Below the pieces are notes generated by a model that did no database searches, was not told the origin of the DNA, and saw nothing but the letters and a program-made list of their open reading frames with translations. DNA of 29,589 nt from an uncultured Candidatus Melainabacteria bacterium (GTDB lineage: Bacteria; Cyanobacteriota; Vampirovibrionia; Gastranaerophilales; Gastranaerophilaceae), in the NCBI GenBank assembly GCA_934757255.1, contig CAKVLL010000023.1, forward strand, positions 1 through 29,589. Direction: 5' to 3'. Positions 1-5,871 of this stretch are shown here, one piece after another (positions within the stretch are counted from its first letter, which is position 1; each line of letters starts with the position of its first letter). The translations under genes and the position numbers were made by a program.

Positions 1-3
1 GAA

Positions 4-318
4 ATGGATAGCATTGTTTTAGGTTCAGCAATAGCATTGCCTGTCGGAACAGTATTTATGAATGCAAATGCTCGTGACAAAGCAAGATATGTTGTAAATG
101 AATTTGGCGCAATCGTTAAAGAAGGCGGTGGAAAAATCGTTATGGACGGTTTAACTTCTAAAAACGGTGTTATGATTTTAAGACATCTAAAAAAAGTTGC
201 ATTTAAAGGCAAACAACATAAAACATACTTTAATCCACAATATAACTTTGCTTCTAATCCTTACCAAAAGGCTGAAACAGTTGAAGAAGGTCAAAAGTTA
301 TCAATCGTTTCAAAATAA
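4..318 (+). CDS. hypothetical protein, probably 5'-truncated by the window edge
   Basis: Unrecognised protein of 104 residues from the first visible ATG. The frame is open to base 1 and only three bases precede this ATG, so no ribosome binding site can be judged; the real gene may start outside the window. The N-terminus has a short hydrophobic alanine/valine patch (residues 4-19). The rest is basic (KHLKK-type and KGKQHK segments) and ends in a polar tail. No catalytic motif is visible. Codon use is ordinary for the window. It is followed by a 671-bp gene-poor repeat region. It could be the C-terminal part of a lineage-specific membrane-associated protein like the one at 21671-22897, but I see no alignment strong enough to claim this. 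Confidence 0.6.
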   Translation: MDSIVLGSAIALPVGTVFMNANARDKARYVVNEFGAIVKEGGGKIVMDGLTSKNGVMILRHLKKVAFKGKQHKTYFNPQYNFASNPYQKAETVEEGQKLSIVSK

Positions 319-370
319 TTGTTGACTATGGTTTATTAAAACATATCTAACGAGTTCGTTACATTATTGT

Positions 371-396
371 CGTGTTCAATGGAACTGTTGAACACG
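371..396. other. perfect 9-bp hairpin downstream of the first gene
   Basis: CGTGTTCAA (371-379) and TTGAACACG (388-396) are perfect reverse complements separated by an 8-base loop. The hairpin sits 53 bases after the stop of the first gene. No T-run follows on either strand, so it is not a classical intrinsic terminator. It could be a 3'-end stabiliser, a repeat remnant or a weak terminator. Confidence 0.45.
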
Positions 397-408
397 CCCT
401 ACACCTTA

Positions 409-722
409 ATCAATGGAAAATTGAAAATGGAAAGTGGAAAATAGTTTTAAATATATCAACATGTTGATCAGGTACTGCCAGACAATAACTAAACAAAACA
501 ACAGTTTATAAAAAGCTGGATCTCTCGCGCTAATCGCGCTCAAGATGACGTGGCGTACGTTTTTTCAATTTCACATCCCGTCATTCTGAAGCCGATTAGA
601 CTGAAGAATCCAGCCTTTTAATAAATATTATTTTGTTTATTAAAACATCCACCAATCGCCCCCCCTAAGAACCGAAATTCCTAAAACAATTTTCCACTTT
701 CCATTTTCAATTTTCCATTGAT
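409..722. repeat. nested palindromic (MITE-like) element
   Basis: The outer arms 409-449 and 682-722 are reverse complements over 41 bases with a single mismatch (443/688). Inside them, 489-550 and 579-640 form a second, imperfect inverted repeat (44 of 62 positions match by hand, no gaps) with almost the same centre. The inner arms carry the motif GTCATTCTGA...GAATCCAGC and its partner GCTGGATC...GATGACG, a layout reminiscent of dispersed GTCAT...ATCCAG palindromes in other bacteria. The zone between outer and inner arms is not symmetric; it includes the perfect palindrome ATCAACATGTTGAT on the left. No ORF of note lies inside, and I see no clear target-site duplication. This is most like a non-autonomous miniature element or a repeat inserted inside another repeat. 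Confidence 0.75.
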
Positions 723-810
723 AAAAACCCACCCACATCTGTAAGGCTCGCTTACACTCACCAACGGCTATGACCTCCCTAATAAGGACGGTTACTAACG
801 CAAGCTACGT

Positions 811-860
811 TAAAAATCTTTAAAATCTCTTATTCCCTCATTCCCCTATTCCCTTTAACA
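811..860 (-). repeat. degenerate TTATTCCC-type repeat, copy A
   Basis: The stretch reads as AT-rich sequence followed by tandem CTTATTCCCTCATTCCCCTATTCC-like units. Its reverse complement aligns with 1319-1372, sharing the core AATAAGAGATTTTA. It lies upstream of the 990-1280 gene in the opposite orientation to copy B. The rest of 723-989 has no gene I can support; it holds this repeat and the upstream region of the small gene. Confidence 0.55.
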
Positions 861-932
861 ATTATTAAGAATTTCCCATTTTTCTAAACTCAACTTTACA
901 AAACTTCACAAAACGCATCAAAAAAGGCAATT

Positions 933-961
933 TTTTCAAAGTTAAATACTTTATATATACA
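933..961 (+). promoter_or_regulatory. possible promoter of the 990-1280 gene
   Basis: TTTTCA (933-938), a 17-base spacer and TATACA (956-961) lie just upstream of the small gene, which would give a leader of about 20 bases. The -35 match is weak and the area is very AT-rich, so this is tentative. Confidence 0.3.
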
Positions 962-989
962 TAAGAGATAACCAAGGAGAGTAAACAAG

Positions 990-1280
990 ATGTTATTCAC
1001 AACAGAAACAATTTCAAACAAAGAAATCGAATCAATTAACAACTTCTTCAACGAATTTGAATCTGCTGTTGAAACTGTTTCAGTTGAAGAAGCTCAAAAA
1101 GAAACAACTGTTACAAGATACATCAACTCTTTAGTTACTTCTTGCTACCAAAAATCTGTTGACGACATCGCTAACACAAAAGTTGGTAACAGAGTTGTTA
1201 GAAAAAGAAACCTTCAACAAATTATGAGAGAATCTTTCTTCTACGGCGCAAACAGATTTGGTAACAATTTTATAGCATAG
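990..1280 (+). CDS. small hypothetical protein, codon use suggests high expression
   Basis: A 96-residue acidic-to-basic soluble protein that I do not recognise. A good ribosome binding site (AAGGAGAG, 975-982) precedes the ATG. The first half is rich in Glu and Ser/Thr (about residues 5-40), the second half is basic (VVRKRNLQQIMR, about 68-79), and it ends in aromatic and Asn/Gly residues. No signal peptide or membrane segment is seen. Codons ending in C for Asn, Phe and Tyr are frequent, as in the fructose-bisphosphate aldolase gene and unlike most neighbours, which suggests strong expression. It stands alone between repeats: copy A upstream, and a hairpin plus copies B and C downstream. 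It could be a small structural or nucleic-acid-binding protein; that is a guess from charge only. Confidence 0.75.
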   Translation: MLFTTETISNKEIESINNFFNEFESAVETVSVEEAQKETTVTRYINSLVTSCYQKSVDDIANTKVGNRVVRKRNLQQIMRESFFYGANRFGNNFIA

Positions 1281-1287
1281 ACATATT

Positions 1288-1306
1288 GTTGGGCTGAAAG
1301 CCCAAC
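1288..1306 (+). terminator. hairpin just after the 96-aa gene
   Basis: GTTGGGCT (1288-1295) and AGCCCAAC (1299-1306) form a perfect 8-bp stem with a GAA loop, starting 7 bases after the stop codon. Only a weak T-rich tail (CTACTTTATT) follows. It may be a terminator or a small palindromic repeat that acts as one. Confidence 0.5.
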
Positions 1307-1318
1307 CTACTTTATTGC

Positions 1319-1460
1319 TTAAGGTAATAGGGTAATAAGGCAATAAGGTAATAAGAGATTTTAGATATTTTCAAAAGATAAATGCGACAAATAAACAGTT
1401 ATGACATCTAAAAATATTAAAACCACTTATTCCCCTATTACCTTATTACCTTAATCCCTT
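1319..1460. repeat. inverted pair of degenerate GGTAATAAGG repeats, copies B and C
   Basis: Copy B (about 1319-1372) has tandem GGTAATAGGGTAATAAGG-like units followed by AATAAGAGATTTTAGATATTTT. Copy C (about 1409-1460) is its imperfect reverse complement (AAAATATTAAAACCACTTAT, then TCCCCTATTACCTTATTACC). They are separated by about 36 bases, so the transcript could fold into one long imperfect hairpin. Copy A upstream of the small gene belongs to the same family. The units recall short tandem repeats of filamentous cyanobacteria, but that link is only a resemblance. I see no gene in the rest of 1281-1804. Confidence 0.6.
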
Positions 1461-1563
1461 CAAAAAAACATAACACTCTCTTATATAATCTTACATCTTA
1501 CAATCAAGCTTGGTGGGACAATATAAGCCAATTATATTTACCCCCATCTTACAAAAAAATTTT

Positions 1564-1586
1564 AGCCCCATTTGGGGTTTTTCTTT
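1564..1586. terminator. possible bidirectional terminator
   Basis: CCCCA (1566-1570) pairs with TGGGG (1573-1577). The hairpin is flanked by an A-rich run on the left and GTTTTTCTTTT on the right, so it could stop transcription from either side. The stem is only about 5 bp. No gene clearly needs it, which keeps confidence low. Confidence 0.35.
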
Positions 1587-1747
1587 TGAAAAATTTTTAT
1601 ACCAGTTAGAATTACTTTTTTGAGCCAAAGCTACAATTATAATCCTAAAATATAAACTTTTCCTCTTTACTTTTCTTCCTTTTTGTAGTAACTTCAAGGG
1701 TATAAATCAATATAAAATTTAATGAAAATAGGGGGCTGAAAAAGATA

Positions 1748-1763
1748 TTGACCTAAGCGTCAA
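1748..1763. promoter_or_regulatory. inverted TTGAC/GTCAA site upstream of the aldolase
   Basis: TTGAC (1748-1752) and GTCAA (1759-1763) are perfect inverted half-sites 6 bases apart, about 41 bases before the aldolase start. It could be an operator, or TTGACC could serve as a -35 box, though no good -10 box follows at the right distance. Confidence 0.25.
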
Positions 1764-1804
1764 AAATATTTTAAAGTTCCAAATATTAGAAAAGGAGAAC
1801 TCAC

Positions 1805-2764
1805 ATGAGTGAAAGAAAATTAGTAGGAACAGGCGAAATGTTCAGAAAAGCATTAGCTGGCGGTTATGCTATCGGTGCTTACAACGTTAACAACATGGAA
1901 ATTTTACAAGGTATTGCAGAAGCAGCAGAAGAAACAAGATCACCAATTATTCTTCAAGTTTCTGCAGGTGCTAGAAAATATGCTAACCAAACTTACCTTA
2001 TTAAATTAGTAGAAGCAGCTTTAGCTACAACTACAGTGCCTATAGCTCTTCACCTTGACCACGGTGCAGATTTCGAAATTTGTAAAGCTTGTATCGATGG
2101 CGGTTTCTCATCAGTTATGATTGATGGTTCAAGATTCCCATTTGAAGAAAACGTAGCTTTAACTAAGAAAGTTGTTGAATACGCTCACGAAAGAGGAGTT
2201 TCAGTTGAAGCTGAACTTGGTAAACTTGCTGGTGTTGAAGATGACGTTAACGTTGATGCTAAAGACGCTAAATACACTAACGTTCACGAAGCTGTTGAAT
2301 TCGTTAAACAAACTGGTTGCGATTCTCTAGCTATCGCTATCGGTACTTCTCACGGTGCTTACAAATTCAAAGGTGAAGCTAAATTAGACTTCGATAGATT
2401 AAAAGAAATTAAGGATGCATTGAAAGAAGCTGGTTTCGGTGATTATCCAATCGTTCTTCACGGTTCATCTTCAGTTCCTGCTGAATTCGTTGCTAAATGT
2501 AACAAATACGGTGGTAACTTACCTGACGCTCAAGGTGTTCCAGAAGATATGCTTAACTACGCTTCTAAGCATGGTGTAGCTAAAATCAACATCGATACTG
2601 ACTTGAGATTAGCTATGACTTCTACTATCAGAGAATTCTTCGTTGAACATCCTGAAAAGTTTGACCCACGTGAATACATGGGACCTGGTAGAACAGCTGT
2701 TAAAGAAATGGTTATGCACAAAATGCGTGACGTTCTTGGAACTGCTGGTCACGCTGACGACTAG
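1805..2764 (+). CDS. fba: class II fructose-1,6-bisphosphate aldolase
   Basis: Cytoplasmic zinc aldolase that reversibly splits fructose-1,6-bisphosphate into dihydroxyacetone phosphate and glyceraldehyde-3-phosphate in glycolysis and gluconeogenesis. At 319 residues it has the usual length for the short class II type. Seen in the sequence: the HLDHG motif (H83, D85, H86), VEAELG (E135, E137), GTSHGAYKF (H183), VLHGSS (H219) and NIDTD (262-266), which together give the zinc ligands, the catalytic aspartate and the phosphate-binding residues. The start is supported by AAAAGGAGAA a few bases upstream. Codon use is strongly biased to C-ending codons, typical of a highly expressed gene. It is monocistronic and ends at a strong terminator facing the convergent gcv operon. 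A tagatose-bisphosphate aldolase is possible but less likely. Confidence 0.95.
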   Translation: MSERKLVGTGEMFRKALAGGYAIGAYNVNNMEILQGIAEAAEETRSPIILQVSAGARKYANQTYLIKLVEAALATTTVPIALHLDHGADFEICKACIDGGFSSVMIDGSRFPFEENVALTKKVVEYAHERGVSVEAELGKLAGVEDDVNVDAKDAKYTNVHEAVEFVKQTGCDSLAIAIGTSHGAYKFKGEAKLDFDRLKEIKDALKEAGFGDYPIVLHGSSSVPAEFVAKCNKYGGNLPDAQGVPEDMLNYASKHGVAKINIDTDLRLAMTSTIREFFVEHPEKFDPREYMGPGRTAVKEMVMHKMRDVLGTAGHADD

Positions 2765-2828
2765 TACATTTTTTAGTTACTCAATGTGTTGACACAGTTA
2801 GAGTTGACACTGGTTACTGGTAGATGAT

Positions 2829-2876
2829 AAAAAATAATGCGTTGATAGATTTTCTATCAACGCATTATTTTTTTTT
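2829..2876. terminator. strong bidirectional intrinsic terminator between fba and gcvPA
   Basis: A perfect 20-bp stem (2829-2848 with 2854-2873) and a 5-base loop, with a run of T on the right and of A on the left. It lies 64 bases after the aldolase stop and 16 bases beyond the gcvPA stop on the other strand, so it can terminate both convergent units. Confidence 0.92.
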
Positions 2877-2892
2877 ATTAAATTGATGATTA

Positions 2893-4131
2893 TTACAAAG
2901 CTTCTATATAATCTAAAATTTCTTCTTCAGTGTTCATTTCGGTTGTACAAACCAACACTCTTCTATCGTCAAGTTTTATTCCTCCTAAAATGTTTGCTTC
3001 TTTTAATGTTGACAAATATTTATCGGCATCTTCAACTTCTACAACAAACTCATTAAAGAAATTTTTGTTCATAGTCCTAACGCCCTTTCCATTAAGCATT
3101 TTAGAAAGTGCATGCGCCATATTTGCAGACAAGATACTTGCTTCCTTAAATCCTTTTTCTCCCAATAGACTTAGATATAAAGTTGTTGAAAGCGCAACTA
3201 AAGATTGATTAGAGCAAATGTTACTTGTTGCTTTTTCACGCTTGATATGTTGCTCTCTTGTCTGTATTGTTAAGGTAAAAGCTTGTTCTCCGTCAGCATC
3301 AACTGTTCTTCCAACCAAACGTCCTGGAAGTTGGCGCATATAAGCTTCTTTACAAGCCATATAACCTGCATGAGGTCCGCCAAAACTCATTGAAATTCCA
3401 AGAGGTTGAATATCTCCTACTACAATATCAGCTTCAATTGGTGGTTTAATTACAGCCAAAGCCGACAAATTAGCACATACTATAAACAATGTATCAGGCT
3501 TAGTTAATGCTCTAACTTCTCCATAATAATCCGGATATTGAACTAAAACACAACAATAATCTGCCGTATTTTCAGGTAATTCATCAAACCATTCAACATC
3601 AATACCTTGCGCCCAAGTATATGTTTTGACAACTTCTTTATACTCAGGATTGAGTAAATTAGAAACAAGTGCTTTATTCTTTTTGCCTTTAGCTATTCTA
3701 TGTGCCATCAAAATAGCTTCCGCGCAAGCAGAACCACCATCATACATGGAAGCGTTTGCAATATCCATGCCGGTTAATCTTGAAATCATTGTCTGATATT
3801 CATAAATTATTTGCAAAGTTCCTTGTGAAATTTCAGGTTGATAAGGAGTATAAGCTGTCAAAAATTCAAACCTTTGTGCTACATAATTTACGCATGCAGG
3901 AATAAATTTGTTATAAACTCCCCCTCCTAAAAAGTTTGCATACTCTGTTTTATTCTTTCTTGCAAGCTTTTTAATCTCTTTTTGAGTTTCCATTTCACTT
4001 TTCGGATTATATAAATTAAAATCCTTAAACTTTACCGGAATTTGTTTAAATAAATCTTCAACAGACGCTAGAGATATTTCATCCAGCATTTGTTTTCTAA
4101 TTTCATCTGTATGTGCTAAAAAATTTTTCAT
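2893..4131 (-). CDS. gcvPA: glycine dehydrogenase (decarboxylating) subunit 1
   Basis: Subunit 1 of the split P-protein of the glycine cleavage system. With subunit 2 it decarboxylates glycine using pyridoxal phosphate and passes the aminomethyl group to lipoyl GcvH. The 412 residues are slightly shorter than the usual 440-450. Recognisable family stretches include FLGGGVYNKFIPACV (about 68-82), TAYTPYQPEISQGTLQ (about 92-107), ASMYDGGSACAEA, GDIQPLGISMSFGGPHAGYMA and REQHIKREKATSNICSNQ. The PLP-binding lysine belongs to subunit 2 and is absent here, as expected. The ATG overlaps the gcvH stop by one base (TAATG), so the two are translationally coupled. It is last in gcvT-gcvH-gcvPA and is followed directly by a terminator, so gcvPB must be elsewhere. 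Confidence 0.94.
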   Translation of the reverse strand: MKNFLAHTDEIRKQMLDEISLASVEDLFKQIPVKFKDFNLYNPKSEMETQKEIKKLARKNKTEYANFLGGGVYNKFIPACVNYVAQRFEFLTAYTPYQPEISQGTLQIIYEYQTMISRLTGMDIANASMYDGGSACAEAILMAHRIAKGKKNKALVSNLLNPEYKEVVKTYTWAQGIDVEWFDELPENTADYCCVLVQYPDYYGEVRALTKPDTLFIVCANLSALAVIKPPIEADIVVGDIQPLGISMSFGGPHAGYMACKEAYMRQLPGRLVGRTVDADGEQAFTLTIQTREQHIKREKATSNICSNQSLVALSTTLYLSLLGEKGFKEASILSANMAHALSKMLNGKGVRTMNKNFFNEFVVEVEDADKYLSTLKEANILGGIKLDDRRVLVCTTEMNTEEEILDYIEAL

Positions 4132-4505
4132 TATTCAATTTCTTCTTTATAATCTGCGTAATCCATTAAATCAGCGAACTCAACTTGAGGCGCATCAGAT
4201 TTGATTTTTACAAACCATTTGTTTTCATAACTTTCATCATTTAATAATTCAGGGCTGTCAACAATTTCTTCGTTAACTTCAACTACTTCGCCAGAAATTG
4301 GCATATAAATTTCAGAAGCAGCTTTAACTGATTCAATAGTTGCGAATGCTTCATTTTTAGAAAATGTAGAACCAACTTCAGGTAATTCTATGAAAACGAT
4401 ATCACCTAATTGTTCTATAGCATAATCTGTAATACCTACTGCGTAATTTTCACCTTCTTCTAAAACATATTCATGTGTTTTTGTGCATAACATGCTTTCG
4501 TTCAT
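4131..4505 (-). CDS. gcvH: glycine cleavage system H protein
   Basis: Lipoyl carrier protein that shuttles the aminomethyl intermediate between the P, T and L proteins of glycine cleavage. The 124 residues are the normal size. The lipoyl attachment motif ATIESVKAASE puts the modified lysine at residue 61. The N-terminal THEYV and GITDYAIEQLGDIVFIELPEVG stretch and the C-terminal ENKWFVKIK are typical. AGGAG lies 8 bases before the ATG. The gene starts 15 bases after gcvT and its stop overlaps the gcvPA start. A role as a lipoate relay protein is also known for this family, but the operon supports glycine cleavage. Confidence 0.95.
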   Translation of the reverse strand: MNESMLCTKTHEYVLEEGENYAVGITDYAIEQLGDIVFIELPEVGSTFSKNEAFATIESVKAASEIYMPISGEVVEVNEEIVDSPELLNDESYENKWFVKIKSDAPQVEFADLMDYADYKEEIE

Positions 4506-4520
4506 CTAAAATATCTCCTA

Positions 4521-5621
4521 TTAATTTGTCTTATTTTTCTTTTCTACAAATGGACGTTTTACAATTTCAGCGTCGTGTAATTTTTCTCTTATTGATATTT
4601 GAATTGTAGAGCCTACAGCTAAATTGTCAAGATTTTTTATGTAAGCTAGTGCAATATTATCACCTCTGATTGGCGAAATACCACCGCTCGTAACAATTCC
4701 TATTTTTTCATTATTATAAAATACTTCATAGCCATGCCTTGCAATTGACTTGTCAAGCATTTTTAAGCCGATTAATTTCTTTTCAACTCCATTTTTTAAT
4801 TGCTCTACTATCTTAGTTTTGCCATTATAATCTTCTGTTTTTGTTTTGCAAACAGACCAAGCAAGTCCAGCTTCAATAGGCGTTGTATTTTCGTCTAAAT
4901 CATTGCCGTATAAATGTAATGCTGCTTCAAGTCTTAATGTATCCCTTGCACCAAGTCCTATTGGTTTGATTCCAAATTCTTTACCGGCATCTAATAGTTT
5001 ATCCCACAAATATTCAGAGAATTCATTTCTAACCATAATTTCAACGCCGTCTTCACCTGTATAGCCTGTTCTTGAAATCCATAAGTTAATATTAAACAAT
5101 TCTCCGCGTTTTATTGAGAAAAATGGTGGTAAATCATTTACACCAAGACTTTTAATTAGTTCACAAGCCTTAGGCCCTTGAACTGCTAAAAGTGAATAAT
5201 TATGTGATTCATTAACAATTGAAACATCAAATCCGCATTTATTACGAACCATCCAGTTCAAATCTTCATCAATTCTTGAAGCATTCGCTATAATTAAGTA
5301 TTTCTTGTCTTCAAGCTTGTAAATAATTAAATCATCAATAATTCCGCCTTGCTTGTTTGTTAATTGACAATAAACAGCTTTAGAATCAACAAGCTTTGTC
5401 ACATCCTGCGGAACAAGTTTGTTTAAATACGGAAGCGCATCTTCTCCATAAACAATAACTTCACCCATGTGTGAAACATCAAATAAGCCTACAGCCTCTC
5501 TAACGGTTTTATGCTCCTCAATAATTGAAGAATATTGTACCGGCATATCCCAACCGGCAAAATCAACCATTCTCGCTCCGAGCGCTACGTGTTTATCATG
5601 TAAAAAAGTTTGTTTTGTCAT
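4521..5621 (-). CDS. gcvT: aminomethyltransferase, glycine cleavage T protein
   Basis: Transfers the methylene group from the aminomethyl-lipoyl H protein to tetrahydrofolate, releasing ammonia. The 366 residues match the family. Seen: the N-terminal FAGWDMPVQYSS and FDVSHMGE motifs, GGIIDDL with the catalytic aspartate at D96 or D97, the folate-site stretch RTGYTGEDGVEI, and C-terminal GGISPIRGDNIALAYI. The start is preceded by GGGGGA. It is first in the gcvT-gcvH-gcvPA unit, with a candidate promoter immediately upstream and no room for a glycine riboswitch in the short leader. Confidence 0.95.
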   Translation of the reverse strand: MTKQTFLHDKHVALGARMVDFAGWDMPVQYSSIIEEHKTVREAVGLFDVSHMGEVIVYGEDALPYLNKLVPQDVTKLVDSKAVYCQLTNKQGGIIDDLIIYKLEDKKYLIIANASRIDEDLNWMVRNKCGFDVSIVNESHNYSLLAVQGPKACELIKSLGVNDLPPFFSIKRGELFNINLWISRTGYTGEDGVEIMVRNEFSEYLWDKLLDAGKEFGIKPIGLGARDTLRLEAALHLYGNDLDENTTPIEAGLAWSVCKTKTEDYNGKTKIVEQLKNGVEKKLIGLKMLDKSIARHGYEVFYNNEKIGIVTSGGISPIRGDNIALAYIKNLDNLAVGSTIQISIREKLHDAEIVKRPFVEKKNKTN

Positions 5622-5642
5622 ACATCCCCCATATCTTATTCT

Positions 5643-5671
5643 ATTTTCTTAAGTTATAGGGAATATGTCAA
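5643..5671 (-). promoter_or_regulatory. candidate promoter of the gcv operon
   Basis: On the minus strand a consensus -35 TTGACA (5666-5671) is followed by a 17-base spacer and GAAAAT (5643-5648), a 4/6 match to the -10 box. Transcription would start near 5636, giving a leader of about 15 bases before gcvT. Confidence 0.55.
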
Positions 5672-5695
5672 GAGTTTTAATATTGTAAAATAAGC

Positions 5696-5722
5696 AAACA
5701 AAAAGCCGCAATCGATTGCGGC
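5696..5722 (-). terminator. intrinsic terminator downstream of nadE
   Basis: The perfect 18-base palindrome 5705-5722 (GCCGCAAT/ATTGCGGC) is followed on the minus strand by TTTTTGTTTG. It lies about 150 bases beyond the nadE stop and just upstream of the gcv promoter, separating the two units. A second 8-bp hairpin (TAACAAAG 5806-5813 with CTTTGTTA 5822-5829) lies closer to nadE but lacks a T-tail. Confidence 0.8.
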
Positions 5723-5871
5723 ATTAACTCACGTTAGATAAAGGAGTGGAGGAGAAAATAAAGAAAAGAGATTATACTTTATTAATGCCACAATATATGA
5801 TTTTATAACAAAGAGTATATACTTTGTTACAAAAATTAATATTTTTATCTAGCGTTTATAAGGTTGAATTA

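Noticed and set aside
409..722. CRISPR array
   Set aside because: The repeats are two layers of inverted arms, not regularly spaced direct repeats, and no cas genes are present.
1500..1600. 6S or SRP RNA gene
   Set aside because: I could not fold the long bulged stem of 6S RNA or find the SRP GNAR loop; only a short hairpin is visible.
1491..1697. Minus-strand ORF of 68 codons in the gap before the aldolase
   Set aside because: No ribosome binding site, random-looking composition, and it crosses the hairpin at 1564-1586.
5734..5830. Glycine riboswitch for gcvT
   Set aside because: The purine-rich stretch is on the wrong strand, the tandem aptamer core is not visible, and a terminator separates it from gcvT.
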